Source: UBA7672 sp040398425 (GTDB lineage Bacteria; Pseudomonadota; Alphaproteobacteria; Caulobacterales; Hyphomonadaceae). From it: a stretch of DNA of 64,000 bases. The DNA is taken from contig JBBATZ010000003.1 in NCBI GenBank assembly GCA_040398425.1, positions 62,001 through 126,000 of the forward strand, written 5' to 3'. The notes beneath the pieces were generated by a model, which was not told where the DNA came from, ran no database searches, and worked only from the letters and a program-made list of their open reading frames with translations. Made by a program: the position numbers and the translations under genes. Positions 50,701-58,628 of the stretch are shown here, one piece after another. Each line of letters starts with the position of its first letter. Within the stretch, counting starts at the first letter, position 1.

Positions 50701-51247
50701 CATCCAGCGTCAGGCGGCACTCGCCTTTTGTCGCGCGATCCACCCCGGGAGCCGCGCGCAAATTGCCCTTGGTGAGAAGACGACAGAGGCGCCCCCAGCC
50801 CGAGCGGTTCACCGGATAGGCAATGATATCAGGCGTACCGTCGGTGAAGACGAGGCGTGCGCCGACAACCAGTTTGAAGGCGAGCGCACGTCTCTGCAGC
50901 TCTGCGCTTATGGCCTTGAGTTCGTCTTCATCCGGGTGGGCAATCCATCCAACTTCTCCGGGCGACCCGCCTTCCCTGACCTTGTCATGCGTGGGCAAGC
51001 CGTCGGCGCGGAACTGCTTCAGTTCTGTCCAGGCACGCACGACGCCGGCAACCGTATTATGATCGGCGATTCCTATGCCCGAATGATTCAGAAGGAGCGC
51101 CTGCAGGATCATGTCCTTTGCCGTCGACGCACCGCGCAGGAAGGAGAAGTTGGTGGCGGCGGCGAGTTCGGCGTAGGGCGGCGCGGGGGAGTCTTCACCT
51201 TGCCCTGTGCGCGGCGGAAAGCTGACGATGTTTGTCGGCTCGCTCAT
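47798..51247 (-). CDS. dnaE2: error-prone DNA polymerase DnaE2 (ImuC)
   Basis: 1149 residues, full length. PHP domain at the start (YAELAAATNFSFLRGAS), then the C-family polymerase core with PDIDVDFEHERREEVIQHIYERYG (catalytic aspartates) and the palm-side segments RGSAANSAVCYVLG and GFVLTSGRLDEFVPIG. A helix-hairpin-helix and OB fold close the protein. DnaE2 performs damage-induced translesion synthesis and mutagenesis with ImuB. It overlaps imuB by 4 bases (ATGA), the classic imuA-imuB-dnaE2 order. Confidence 0.97.
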   Translation of the reverse strand: MSEPTNIVSFPPRTGQGEDSPAPPYAELAAATNFSFLRGASTAKDMILQALLLNHSGIGIADHNTVAGVVRAWTELKQFRADGLPTHDKVREGGSPGEVGWIAHPDEDELKAISAELQRRALAFKLVVGARLVFTDGTPDIIAYPVNRSGWGRLCRLLTKGNLRAAPGVDRATKGECRLTLDDLLFHPAELLLIVMPGERLEGLQPLLSRLHRSACVWLGATMHRRGDDLRRLHKLKKIAATAGVPLIAVNDALYHAPVQRDLQDIVTCIREGVKITEAGRLLEANAERHLKERQEMARLFAHAPEAVDQVAIFLDLVEFDLEQLSYQYPEEPVPPGWKDQAYLEDRTWFYARMKYGDAIPRKVEELLAKELAFIRDYRLAPYFLTIFDTVRIADNLGILCQGRGSAANSAVCYVLGMTSVDPATFDVLFERFLSAERKNEPPDIDVDFEHERREEVIQHIYERYGRERAAIAATVIHYRPRSAMREVGKVFGLTDDVTAQLSGLVWGSWGAAPAAQQLRQAGLDPENPLLHRALEFANRLQGFPRHLSQHVGGFVLTSGRLDEFVPIGNAAMDERTFIEWDKDDIDALRVMKVDVLALGMLTCIRKARDLLYRHGDVRYGLRDFPAEDPAVYDMLCKGDSIGVFQVESRAQINMLPRLKPRKMYDLVIEVAIVRPGPIQGDMVHPYLKRREGAEIVTYPYPKGGNPRELYDILWRTEGVPLFQEQAMKIAMVAAEFTPEEANGLRRAMATFRNVGTIHKFEDLMVKRMTARGYDPDFAKRCFDQIKGFGSYGFPESHAAAFAQLVYVSSWIKCHHPAAFACALLNSQPMGFYAPAQIVRDAQEHGVEVREIDVNHSHYDNTLERREDGALALRIGFRQIDGMCEADAHALVARRGQGFTSVADMRERGRISTPMLRRLADADAFRSLDQDRRQALWDVRRLPDDDLLPLFAAVHARELGEEPESHLPDMPLGEHVAADYQTARLSLKAHPMQILRPVFAAERILSCKQTTDLKDGYWARTAGIVLVRQRPGNGKAIFITLEDETGVTNALLWARTFETFRAQVMGARLLLIEGRVQRSKEGVTHLMGVRVTDRSAELDRLSEDHVVHTELTRADEIRNPQHPRGPKGADGKFIHPRNVRVLPKSRDFH

Positions 51248-52845
51248 GCGAAGACGCCATGGAGATACCAGGCGGGCGGCGCGGCGCCGCCATAGACGCC
51301 GGATCGAAAGAGCCAGAAGCGGCGGCCCTCGGAATCCTCGATGCGGTAATAGTCGCGGGCGTCAGCGGCGGCGTCGCTGCGCCACCATTCAGGCGCGATG
51401 CGTTCGGGCCCCTCAGCGCGAGCGACGTCATACTCTTTCCGGCGCCAGGAGAAACGACGCGGCGGACCATCGGGCACTTCGGCGAACTTGATCGCGATCG
51501 GGTGCGGCGGATCGAAGATGTGGGTGGGGCGAAGCGGCGGCTCGCCTTCCTCCGGCGTGGGCCAGACAGCAGAGGTCATTGGATCGAAGCCGGGGGGACT
51601 AAAGCCAGGGGAGTTGAAGCTGGCGGGTATGGCGCGGACGGCGCGATCAGGATTGTGTGTATTCTCGCGCACGAAACGCAGAACACGCCCCGGACCAAAG
51701 CGGGTGGCGAGGCGATCGGCAAGGTCAGCCACCTCGTCCGCCTCGATGGCGTGACCATCAAGGCCTGGCTGAGCAACGCCAAGAGGTTCGGCGACGTGAA
51801 CGCAGAGGCGGACCTGATCAAAGCCGAAGCCTGGGTCGAGCGGATCGGCCAGCGTTTCCAGGCGTTCGCGAAAAAGGCGGATGAGCACGGTCGCCTCGCG
51901 CAGCGGCCGGCCAGTCTCCACCGCAATTTGGCGGACGGCGCCGTCGGCGCGGAAGAAAGCCGCCTCGAAAAGGCGACCGCCCTCACGGCGCGCGGAGAGT
52001 TCGCTCGTAGCCTCACGCAGCAGGTCAGCGAGTACGGCTTCGATGTCTTCCATGCGTCCGATAGGTTCCGGGAAAAGACGCTCGACCCACAATGTGGGCA
52101 CGCGACGAACCGGCGTGAGCGGGGCGTGGGCGATGCCCTGCAGGCGGCTGAGACTGAGGGTCATCTGCTGGCCGAAGCGGGCGGAGAAGAGCTGTGCGGG
52201 GCGGTCGGCCAGGGCGCCGATGGTCTTCAGACCGGCGCGGGAAATGGCGATGCGGTCTCTCTCGGGCAGGTTCAGTGCGGCGATGGGCAGCGAGCGGACC
52301 GCGGCGGCATCGCCATCCGGCGGTACGATGGCGACATTGCCGTGGCGGGCGAGCGCGCGGGCGGTATCCGGCGCGCCGGCGATGACAGTGCGCACATGCA
52401 GGCCGGCTCGGCGGAGGCGTTGGGACAGGCCGAGACGCAGCTTTGCCTCGTCGCCGAACAGGTGCTCCGAACCGGTAATCTCGAGCAGGAGACCATCGGG
52501 GGCGTCAATCATCACGACCGGCGTGACGCGGTCGCAATCTTTCGCAACAGCCTCCAGCAGGGCGGCATCCGCACGGTGATCAATCTCCTCGACCCAGAGG
52601 TCGGGAATACGCGCGCGCGCATCCGCCAGCGAGATGCCAGGCGTCAGCCCTGCCCGCCGCGCCGCACGGCTAAGCGTGACGAGACGCATGGCGCCCTTCT
52701 GCTTCTCGACGACGACAAGCGCCGGCTTATCCCGCGCGTCTGCCGTCGCCCGCACGATGCGGTCCACCGGCAAGGTCGGGAACCAGACGGCCAGGAAGCG
52801 CCGCCCCATCCCCTGCGCTGATGTCATTGAAAGCAAGGCGGTCAC
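51244..52845 (-). CDS. imuB: ImuB, Y-family polymerase-like mutasome hub
   Basis: 533 residues from the GTG at 52845; ATG at 52827 or 52809 (MGRRFLAVWFPTLPVDR) are alternatives and the last fits family starts best. It is a Y-family polymerase fold lacking the full catalytic acidic set, so it acts as a scaffold binding DnaE2 and the beta clamp. The finger/palm region (LFGDEAKLRLGLSQRLRRAGL) and little finger are visible. The start overlaps the end of imuA by 83-119 bases in another frame, so translation is coupled. Confidence 0.92.
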   Translation of the reverse strand: MTALLSMTSAQGMGRRFLAVWFPTLPVDRIVRATADARDKPALVVVEKQKGAMRLVTLSRAARRAGLTPGISLADARARIPDLWVEEIDHRADAALLEAVAKDCDRVTPVVMIDAPDGLLLEITGSEHLFGDEAKLRLGLSQRLRRAGLHVRTVIAGAPDTARALARHGNVAIVPPDGDAAAVRSLPIAALNLPERDRIAISRAGLKTIGALADRPAQLFSARFGQQMTLSLSRLQGIAHAPLTPVRRVPTLWVERLFPEPIGRMEDIEAVLADLLREATSELSARREGGRLFEAAFFRADGAVRQIAVETGRPLREATVLIRLFRERLETLADPLDPGFGFDQVRLCVHVAEPLGVAQPGLDGHAIEADEVADLADRLATRFGPGRVLRFVRENTHNPDRAVRAIPASFNSPGFSPPGFDPMTSAVWPTPEEGEPPLRPTHIFDPPHPIAIKFAEVPDGPPRRFSWRRKEYDVARAEGPERIAPEWWRSDAAADARDYYRIEDSEGRRFWLFRSGVYGGAAPPAWYLHGVFA

Positions 52846-53521
52846 GATTCCATTCCACGACCCAGCCCTGGCCTGCGGCCCCGGCGCGGTCTCTCAAGAG
52901 GTCGGCGACAAAGCAGGGATGCCCCGGCGCCTCCGTCGCGAAGGGACGGGAGAGCGCGGACCGGATGCTCCATCGCGAGGCGGCGGCGCTGGGCGTTGGC
53001 GTTCCCCCGGCGCGCACCATGAACAGCGGCAGGTTCGAGCGCGCAGCGGCCAGCGCCAGCCTGCGCGTCGCCACGAGATCGAGCGTCTTGGGATTCCCCC
53101 AGGGCTCGATCAGCAAGGCGCCAAGCGGCGGACACCGCGCCGCCTCCTCCCCCGCCCGCAAAACCGCCGGCCCGTCCCGCGCCCGCACGAGGATCAGCCG
53201 CTCGGGCGAGAGGCCAAGCTCGGCAAGACCGGGGGCATAGATCTCGCCCATCTCCAGCCCGACGAAATCCTGCCGCACCCAGACGATCGGCCGTCCCTGC
53301 GAGGCCCGCAGGGCAAGTGCAATGGCGAAGGCGGCGGCCGCAGGCTCGTTCGCCATGCCGTCGGCAAAAACCTCATGCAGGGCGGCCCGCACCATGCCTC
53401 CGCCGAGCGCCGCATCGATCGCCAGCGACCCCGTCGCGAACCGCGCGCCGGCAATCGGCGAGGACCCTCTCTCAAGCCGGGAAACCTGAGAGCGCAGCGC
53501 TTCCAGATCGACATTCGCCAC
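52727..53521 (-). CDS. imuA: ImuA, SOS-inducible mutasome protein
   Basis: 264 residues from GTG 53521 (VANVDLEALRSQVSRLERG), which has AAAGGAG 8 bases upstream; an ATG at 53566 would overlap the LexA box. RecA/SulA-like ATPase fold: GSLAIDAALGGGMVRAALHEVF resembles the RecA N-terminal block, though the P-loop is degenerate. ImuA is the first gene of the imuA-imuB-dnaE2 cassette and supports ImuB-dependent mutagenesis. Its tail overlaps the imuB start. Confidence 0.92.
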   Translation of the reverse strand: MANVDLEALRSQVSRLERGSSPIAGARFATGSLAIDAALGGGMVRAALHEVFADGMANEPAAAAFAIALALRASQGRPIVWVRQDFVGLEMGEIYAPGLAELGLSPERLILVRARDGPAVLRAGEEAARCPPLGALLIEPWGNPKTLDLVATRRLALAAARSNLPLFMVRAGGTPTPSAAASRWSIRSALSRPFATEAPGHPCFVADLLRDRAGAAGQGWVVEWNRDRLAFNDISAGDGAALPGRLVPDLAGGPHRAGDGRRAG

Positions 53522-53548
53522 GATGACAGCTCCTTTCCCGGCACCTGA

Positions 53549-53563
53549 GTTCCTGTTTTGTTC
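53549..53563 (-). promoter_or_regulatory. LexA box of the imuA-imuB-dnaE2 operon
   Basis: GTTC-N7-GTTC on the plus strand (GAAC-N7-GAAC on the gene strand), the direct-repeat SOS box of alphaproteobacteria. It ends 27 bases upstream of the imuA GTG. Confidence 0.85.
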
Positions 53564-53569
53564 CATAGG

Positions 53570-53601
53570 GACTCAAGGCCGGGGGAGAGTCAAACGGAGT
53601 C
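53570..53601. promoter_or_regulatory. three GANTC sites upstream of imuA
   Basis: GACTC at 53570, GAGTC at 53587 and GAGTC at 53597 lie in 32 bp directly upstream of the LexA box. They are potential CcrM methylation sites. Confidence 0.6.
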
Positions 53602-54126
53602 TGAAAAAGGTAGTGTCTCAGTTTGAATTTGCCCTCTTTTTCCCGGTGGAAAAGCAGGGCCGAGGGAAATGGACGGAGGGGGTTTTCTGCCGTGACGTAG
53701 CCATCTGTCTGGCGGCAGGCTGACGAAGATTCACGCGCCGGGGCGTTCTCTGGGCGCCCAATTTATGAGATAGCTGCATTCGCAACGGTCTGTGGCCCCA
53801 CCAACGGGCCGTTAAAGAGGACGCTCCCGCCCTGGGGGCGTCCTTTTGCATTCAGGCGCATCAGAGACGAGTCCACCCGGATAGCGCCATGCCACCCGTT
53901 GCTCCGCGCAGTTGGCGCATCGCTTCGGCGGTTGCAGCGTTGAAGGTTCGACTCTGCGGGCAGCCCGAGGTCCTGAACTCCCAGACCTTCATGAGGGCGT
54001 CGCGCTCGGTCATCGGAGGCGAGCCGCCTCGGCCGGGGCTTCACGTCTCGCTTTGATCCCCCGGATCAAATCGCGTCTTCGGCGCCGTCGCTCACCCCCC
54101 GCTTTCGCGGGAGGCTTCGCGTCAAT
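53602..54126 (+). ncRNA. gene-free spacer with candidate structured RNA ending in a terminator
   Basis: No supportable protein gene in about 600 bp. On the plus strand a row of hairpins occurs: CTGCCG/CGGCAG (53687-53718), GGGCG/CGCCC (53741-53759), AACGGTC/GGGCCGTT (53784-53813), then a terminator GGACGC...GCGTCC with TTTT (53819-53847). Further on, TTTGATCC-CCC-GGATCAAA (near 54051-54070) and CCCGC-TTTC-GCGGG (near 54099-54112). The first four elements together look like a small RNA of up to about 200 nt. No known family was recognised, and the promoter is uncertain. Confidence 0.4.
53819..53847 (+). terminator. Rho-independent terminator-like hairpin in the imuA spacer
   Basis: GGACGC and GCGTCC close an outer stem with inner CCC/GGG pairing, followed by TTTTGC. 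No gene on the plus strand ends here, which is why a non-coding transcript is suspected. Confidence 0.65.
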
Positions 54127-54570
54127 CTATTGGATCTCGGACACGACGATGAATTGCGGGGCTTCGGCGAAGCCCATGAACTGGCCCATGATGCCCTGCA
54201 CGGTTGCGCCCGGCATGTCTTCGGCGACGAAAGCGTCGAGGTTCGGGATCGAGAAGGTCTCGATGTACTGCACCGTCGGCTTGCCATCGCCCATCAGCAG
54301 TTTCTCGGCGCGGTGCGTGCGGAAATCGGCGACGCTGCCGAGGCCGCGCATGCCCGGATAGTCGGTCGACTTCACCCAGGCTTCGAAGTCAGCCGGCGTG
54401 ACGCCCGCCTTCAGTGAGTAGAGGATCATCAGGTTGACCGGCTTGTGCTCCGCCACCGGCGCGGGCGCAGGCGTTTCGACGACAGCCGGGGTGGGCTCTG
54501 CCGGCGCAGGCGCCGGCGCACAGGCGACGGCGGCGACCATCAGCGGCAAGGCGAGCAGAAGGCGTTTCAT
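54127..54570 (-). CDS. lipoprotein with HapK/RedY-like domain
   Basis: 147 residues from ATG 54570 (MKRLLLALPL). Signal peptide with lipobox VAAVAC, a Pro/Ala linker, then a domain reading LMILYSLKAGVTPADFEAWVKSTDYPGMRGL with VADFRTHR and VQYIETFSIPNLDAF, ending MGFAEAPQFIV. This resembles the REDY-like/HapK family, small dimeric alpha-beta barrels first known from prodigiosin clusters. An exported lipid-anchored form with no pigment genes nearby is odd, so the role here is unknown. Confidence 0.78.
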   Translation of the reverse strand: MKRLLLALPLMVAAVACAPAPAPAEPTPAVVETPAPAPVAEHKPVNLMILYSLKAGVTPADFEAWVKSTDYPGMRGLGSVADFRTHRAEKLLMGDGKPTVQYIETFSIPNLDAFVAEDMPGATVQGIMGQFMGFAEAPQFIVVSEIQ

Positions 54571-54659
54571 CAGTGTGCTTCCTGTTGTGACATGGGTTGC
54601 GGTCTGTCGCCTTTGTAGTGAGGGGAGTCGCACGGCGGCGATAGTTGCGGTTCCGTCAC

Positions 54660-54821
54660 TCAGCGCATCATCTGCGTGATGGCGATGAAGGCAATGACGG
54701 CGAAGATCGCCAGCAGCACCAGGCCAACGCGTGTGAACAGCTGGCGCCGCTCAGCGGGGGACACGCGTGGCGCGCTGCGGTGGACAGCGGCGGCGCGGCG
54801 TCTGCTCTTGCGGTTGCTCAT
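54660..54821 (-). CDS. tiny basic membrane protein
   Basis: 53 residues from ATG 54821. A very basic N-terminus (NRKSRRRAAAVHRSAPR) is followed by one membrane helix (VGLVLLAIFAVIAFIAI). It is 89 bp upstream of the HapK-like lipoprotein on the same strand. No family recognised; the charge-then-helix layout is typical of small inner-membrane proteins. Confidence 0.55.
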   Translation of the reverse strand: MSNRKSRRRAAAVHRSAPRVSPAERRQLFTRVGLVLLAIFAVIAFIAITQMMR

Positions 54822-54888
54822 GGGCCCGAAGTCTCTACCGCAATTGTCCGGCAGCCAAGGGCAAGATTGATGCTCTGACCAGTGGCGC

Positions 54889-55065
54889 TCAGAACAGGGA
54901 GGCGGACTGCAGACCAACCCAGAACGCGCCGACCATCAGCACGACGGTGAAGACAGACAGCGCACCGTTGCGGAATCCCGCCGTGCGCTCGGCCTTGAGC
55001 TCGAGGCCGCGCCACTCGTCATCGGACACGGGTCTGTTCTGCAAGCTGTTCAGTTCCGCACGCAT
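54889..55065 (-). CDS. tiny membrane protein
   Basis: 58 residues from ATG 55065: MRAELNSLQNRPVSDDEWRG, then LELKAERTAGFRNGALSV and one membrane helix (VFTVVLMVGAFWVGL). It is 67 bp upstream of the previous small gene, same strand, so the two could be one transcript. No family recognised, and the ribosome-binding site is weak. Confidence 0.5.
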   Translation of the reverse strand: MRAELNSLQNRPVSDDEWRGLELKAERTAGFRNGALSVFTVVLMVGAFWVGLQSASLF

Positions 55066-55310
55066 TTGCGAGCCCCAAAGTATTCAACACCGTCCAGACC
55101 GACCCTGTGACTCCATCCTACCGTAATTATATTCAAAATCATGTAACTAAATGGGATTAATTGAGCGCACCCTCTTCCCGCCCTTGCATCTCAATTGCGA
55201 CTGGACTTCTCAAAGGGAGCGCACTGCTGGCGCGGATTGGTGGTGCGCATCGGACGGCAGGGCTCTAACCTGTACGTGCGACGCCCCGATGGCGCGCGGG
55301 GAGTTTTACG

Positions 55311-56492
55311 ATGGCGCCTACCGAATTCGGCTATCCACTCGAAGGCCTGAAGGTTCTGGATTTCTCGCGCGTGTTGGCGGGGCCTTTTGCTGGACGGATG
55401 CTGAGCGATCTGGGGGCGGAGGTGGTGAAGGTGGAGCCGCCGGAGGGCGACTCCAGCAGGCTGTGGGGCAAGATGACGGCCGGGATTTCCGGCTATTTCA
55501 ACATGATCAATGCAGGCAAGCAGGGCATCTCGATCGATTTGCGCGCGGACGGCGCTCAGGCTCTGGTGCTCGCGCTGGTTAAGCATGCGGACGTGGTGCT
55601 GGAGAATTTTCGGCCGGATGTGATGTCGCGGCTGGGCATAGGCTACGAGACGCTCGCGGCGGCGAACCCGAAGCTTATCATGCTATCGATTTCCGGATTC
55701 GGGCGGGACGGTCCGGAGTCGCAGCGGCCCGCCTATGCGCCGATCGTGCATGCAGAGTTGGGCCTGATTGATCGCGTGGTGCGCCAGCGGGGCGTGAAGA
55801 TCGACCTGCCGCTGTCGGTGGCCGATACCAATGCGGGTCTCCACGGTCTGGTCGCCCTGCTGTCCGCCGTGATCATGCGGGGACGCACGGGACGTGGCCA
55901 GCACATCGACCTGTCGATGATGGATGCCACGCTGGTGAGCGATGACCAGTTCCACTTCGAGATCGAGGATGCGGAGGCGACGCGCAACCTGCCGCCGGAC
56001 ATCTGGGACACGGGCGTTGGCGCGATCCTGGTGTCGGTGGATTTCCGCTGGCTATGGAAGCTGCTGACGGCAGAGTTCGGCGTGGTCGATCCGGTGACAG
56101 CCGACATGGCGCTCGAGGCAAAGATCACGGCGCGGCGCGATGCGGTGGCGACCTTCATGCTGAGCCTCGCATCGTGGGAGGCGGTCGAAGGCGCGATGGC
56201 GAAAATGAACCTCGCCTGGGGACGCGTGCGCTCAGGCAAGGCGCTGCGGGAACAACCGACGCTCGCCTTCCGTAAATCCGTGATCGATATCGACGACCGC
56301 GCTGGTGGTGTGCGGCCGATGGCGCAGACGCCCTATCGCTTCTCGCAGGCGACGGCAGGCGTGCGCGGACCGGCGCCGCACAAGGGCGAGCACAATGCCG
56401 AGGTGCTGCATCGCTGGCTCGGCCTGTCAGAGGCGGAAGTCGCCGCCCTGCTCGCGCGCGGCATTCTCACGCGCGACGAGCAACGCGCCTAA
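55311..56492 (+). CDS. CaiB/BaiF family III CoA-transferase
   Basis: 393 residues. The N-terminus has LKVLDFSRVLAGPFAGRMLSDLGAEVVKVEPPEGD, the family hallmark, and the catalytic aspartate is Asp172 in VADTNAGLHG. Family III enzymes move CoA between carboxylates (formyl-CoA, carnitine, bile-acid and succinyl-CoA types). The substrate is unknown; no acyl-CoA partner gene is next to it. It overlaps by 4 bases the convergent PLC-like gene. Confidence 0.92.
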   Translation: MAPTEFGYPLEGLKVLDFSRVLAGPFAGRMLSDLGAEVVKVEPPEGDSSRLWGKMTAGISGYFNMINAGKQGISIDLRADGAQALVLALVKHADVVLENFRPDVMSRLGIGYETLAAANPKLIMLSISGFGRDGPESQRPAYAPIVHAELGLIDRVVRQRGVKIDLPLSVADTNAGLHGLVALLSAVIMRGRTGRGQHIDLSMMDATLVSDDQFHFEIEDAEATRNLPPDIWDTGVGAILVSVDFRWLWKLLTAEFGVVDPVTADMALEAKITARRDAVATFMLSLASWEAVEGAMAKMNLAWGRVRSGKALREQPTLAFRKSVIDIDDRAGGVRPMAQTPYRFSQATAGVRGPAPHKGEHNAEVLHRWLGLSEAEVAALLARGILTRDEQRA

Positions 56493-58045
56493 GCGGCGGT
56501 GCGATTCTCGCAGGCGATGATGGCGGATTCGATCCAGCCTTTCACACGCTCGCGCGAGGGCGGCTTGCCATCGCGTAGCAGGCGTTCGCCTTCCCTGGAC
56601 GTCGCGTAGAGATCGATGGCGTCCATCAGCGAATCGAGATCGATGCCGGCGAGATCATCGACGCTGTAAATGCCGGCGCCGACCAGGATCTGTGCATTGG
56701 AGCCGTTGAGATCAGGCAGAGAGCACGCCAGCAGCGCCTGCGCCTGCCAGTCCTTGATGACACCGGCGTTGATGTGGCTGGCCCTGATGCGATGGGCCGC
56801 TTCTTCCGGGGCCAGCGACAGCAGGTCACCGACCGTGTTGACGCCGATGACGCTGAGGCGGCTGGCGGTCTTGGGGCCGATCGAAGGCGCATCGACAATC
56901 GCCGCTTCGCGGCTGAGACGCACGCGCGGCTGGCTCGGTGCGGGTTCGGCTTTCGGCTCTGCAACGGGCTTGGCTTTCGGATTGGTTTCCGGCGTCATGA
57001 CTTTTTCGGTGAGTTCGACCACGTCCTCGGCGAGGGCCTTCGGCGCCTTGATCTTCCTGGTGACACGCGGCCTCGCGCCCTTCCCGGCTTTCGTCCCGCT
57101 CTCTGACGGCCATTGGCAATCGAGCGTCGCCATCGAGACTTTCAGAACCTCCTCGGCGAACAGCTTGCGCACGACGCGATCGTCATCGCCCATCGTCTCG
57201 CGTACTTTTCCTGTGGCGCGATATTCCGCGTACTGCGCGCCAACCAGGCGGCGGTCAATGATATCGTCGACCTGCTTGGCGATCATGCGTGTTGGAATGG
57301 TCGCGACGATGCCGACCGTATCGAGCATCAGGTTCACGTCGGGCGCCTCGATCTTTGCCTCGCCAATGGCGCGATCAAGGATGCGCGCCAGCGTGACAGC
57401 CGCATAGCCCAGCAAAGCTGCGACCACGTCCTTCAATTCCTGGTCGAGACCCGCGATGGGGTTCTTGCGGCCGATGTCGAAGTTATAGTGATCGATCAGC
57501 GTCTCGTAGTGTTTGTTCGACACAACAGCGCCGTTGCGCACCATCCGTTCCAGCCAGTCCTCGCCTGCAGGCACGGGGAGATCAGGGAAGCCGAGTTCCT
57601 GCTCGAGAATAAGCAGCATTTCCGGGAAGGCCTTGGACAGCGACCATTCGACGGCGCGGTGGATCGTGCCCTCTGCTTCGGTCTGGTGCGTGTGGAAAGG
57701 CTGGATCGGATCGACGACATAGTGGCTCATCACGCCGGCGCTGTAGACAGCGTGTTGCCAGTCCTTCGCCTGGAGCGCGCGTACGGTGCGGCGATACCAC
57801 TCGCGGGCGGCTTGCGGCGCGCCTCCCCAATCGCCATCGCGCACGTGGAGAACGTGGTTCTTGAAATCCTTGAAGACTTCGTCGGGCGCCTTCGCGCCTT
57901 GCAGGTAGGCGTCGCGATGCTTGAGAAAGGTATCGCGCCATTTCGCGGCGTCCTCGCCCTGCATGTGCTCAAGCGCGAGCACGGCGAGCCGGTGGTGATT
58001 GCTGCGGCACACCGAATCCAGAACCAGCCGGTAGCAGACCGACAT
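56489..58045 (-). CDS. zinc-dependent phospholipase C-like domain fused to DUF4332
   Basis: 518 residues from ATG 58045, with AGGAG 8 bases upstream. The N-terminal about 220 residues look like the zinc phospholipase C/nuclease S1 fold: HHRLAVLALEHM, then FLKHRDAYLQGAKAPDE and SAGVMSHYVVDPIQPFHTH, with His and Asp ligands in the expected places. No signal peptide is present. A charged linker (about 320-385, rich in Lys, Pro, Ala, Glu) leads to a C-terminal helix-hairpin-helix domain (APSIGPKTASRLSVIGVNTVGDLLSL) of the DUF4332 type. The combination, cytoplasmic and DNA-binding-like, is unusual; function unknown. Confidence 0.78.
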   Translation of the reverse strand: MSVCYRLVLDSVCRSNHHRLAVLALEHMQGEDAAKWRDTFLKHRDAYLQGAKAPDEVFKDFKNHVLHVRDGDWGGAPQAAREWYRRTVRALQAKDWQHAVYSAGVMSHYVVDPIQPFHTHQTEAEGTIHRAVEWSLSKAFPEMLLILEQELGFPDLPVPAGEDWLERMVRNGAVVSNKHYETLIDHYNFDIGRKNPIAGLDQELKDVVAALLGYAAVTLARILDRAIGEAKIEAPDVNLMLDTVGIVATIPTRMIAKQVDDIIDRRLVGAQYAEYRATGKVRETMGDDDRVVRKLFAEEVLKVSMATLDCQWPSESGTKAGKGARPRVTRKIKAPKALAEDVVELTEKVMTPETNPKAKPVAEPKAEPAPSQPRVRLSREAAIVDAPSIGPKTASRLSVIGVNTVGDLLSLAPEEAAHRIRASHINAGVIKDWQAQALLACSLPDLNGSNAQILVGAGIYSVDDLAGIDLDSLMDAIDLYATSREGERLLRDGKPPSRERVKGWIESAIIACENRTAA

Positions 58046-58215
58046 CGGGCGCACTCCTGTGGGAATTAGTCCCGCGAAGGGGGCGCTATTTCGGTTAGCA
58101 ACGCGTTAAGGGCAGGGAGCAACCGGATCATGGAGAGCGGCCTTGTGGTGCGTGCCGTCGCCGCCCTATCGTCGGTCATGACAGCGGCAAAACACTGTGC
58201 GCTTGGAAATATCAG

Positions 58216-58611
58216 ATGAAGCCTGTTCTTTTTCGGCCCGGCGCGTCTCTTTTGTTGGCAGCTCTGCTTGTTGCTCCGGGCTGCGCGGCGATAGCCGCCC
58301 AGGACGACCGCGGCGCACTGTCGGCGGCTCATGATGATGCAATTATCGCTCACGGCCGCGATATAGCAGTGAAGAACTGCTCTACCTGTCACGCCGTCGA
58401 TGATGAACGTAAGAGCCCCAACCCGGCCGCCCCTCCGCTTCTGTCAATTCTGATGCGATATGACAGCGAGCGGTTGGCCGAAGACTTCGTTGAAGGCACG
58501 CGCGTAGGCCACGATGAAATGCCTCACTTCGACTTTAAAGTCAGGGAGGCCGATGCGCTGATTGCCTATCTCAAGGCAATCGAGCGCACGCCGCGCGCAG
58601 CCGAACACTGA
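58216..58611 (+). CDS. small cytochrome c, probable lipoprotein
   Basis: 131 residues. The signal sequence ends LLVAPGC (possible lipobox, or a cleaved signal peptide). A class I cytochrome c domain follows with heme motif CSTCH and Met candidate in DEMPHFDFK. It is a periplasmic electron carrier. It is followed 17 bp later by the Cys-repeat lipoprotein in the same direction. Confidence 0.88.
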   Translation: MKPVLFRPGASLLLAALLVAPGCAAIAAQDDRGALSAAHDDAIIAHGRDIAVKNCSTCHAVDDERKSPNPAAPPLLSILMRYDSERLAEDFVEGTRVGHDEMPHFDFKVREADALIAYLKAIERTPRAAEH

Positions 58612-58628
58612 GACACCGCGGAGTTGTG

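Noticed and set aside
49607..51295. Plus-strand frame of 562 codons
   Set aside because: Antisense to dnaE2, which is intact; no family resemblance.
51232..52821. Plus-strand frame of 529 codons
   Set aside because: Antisense to imuB; a high-GC shadow.
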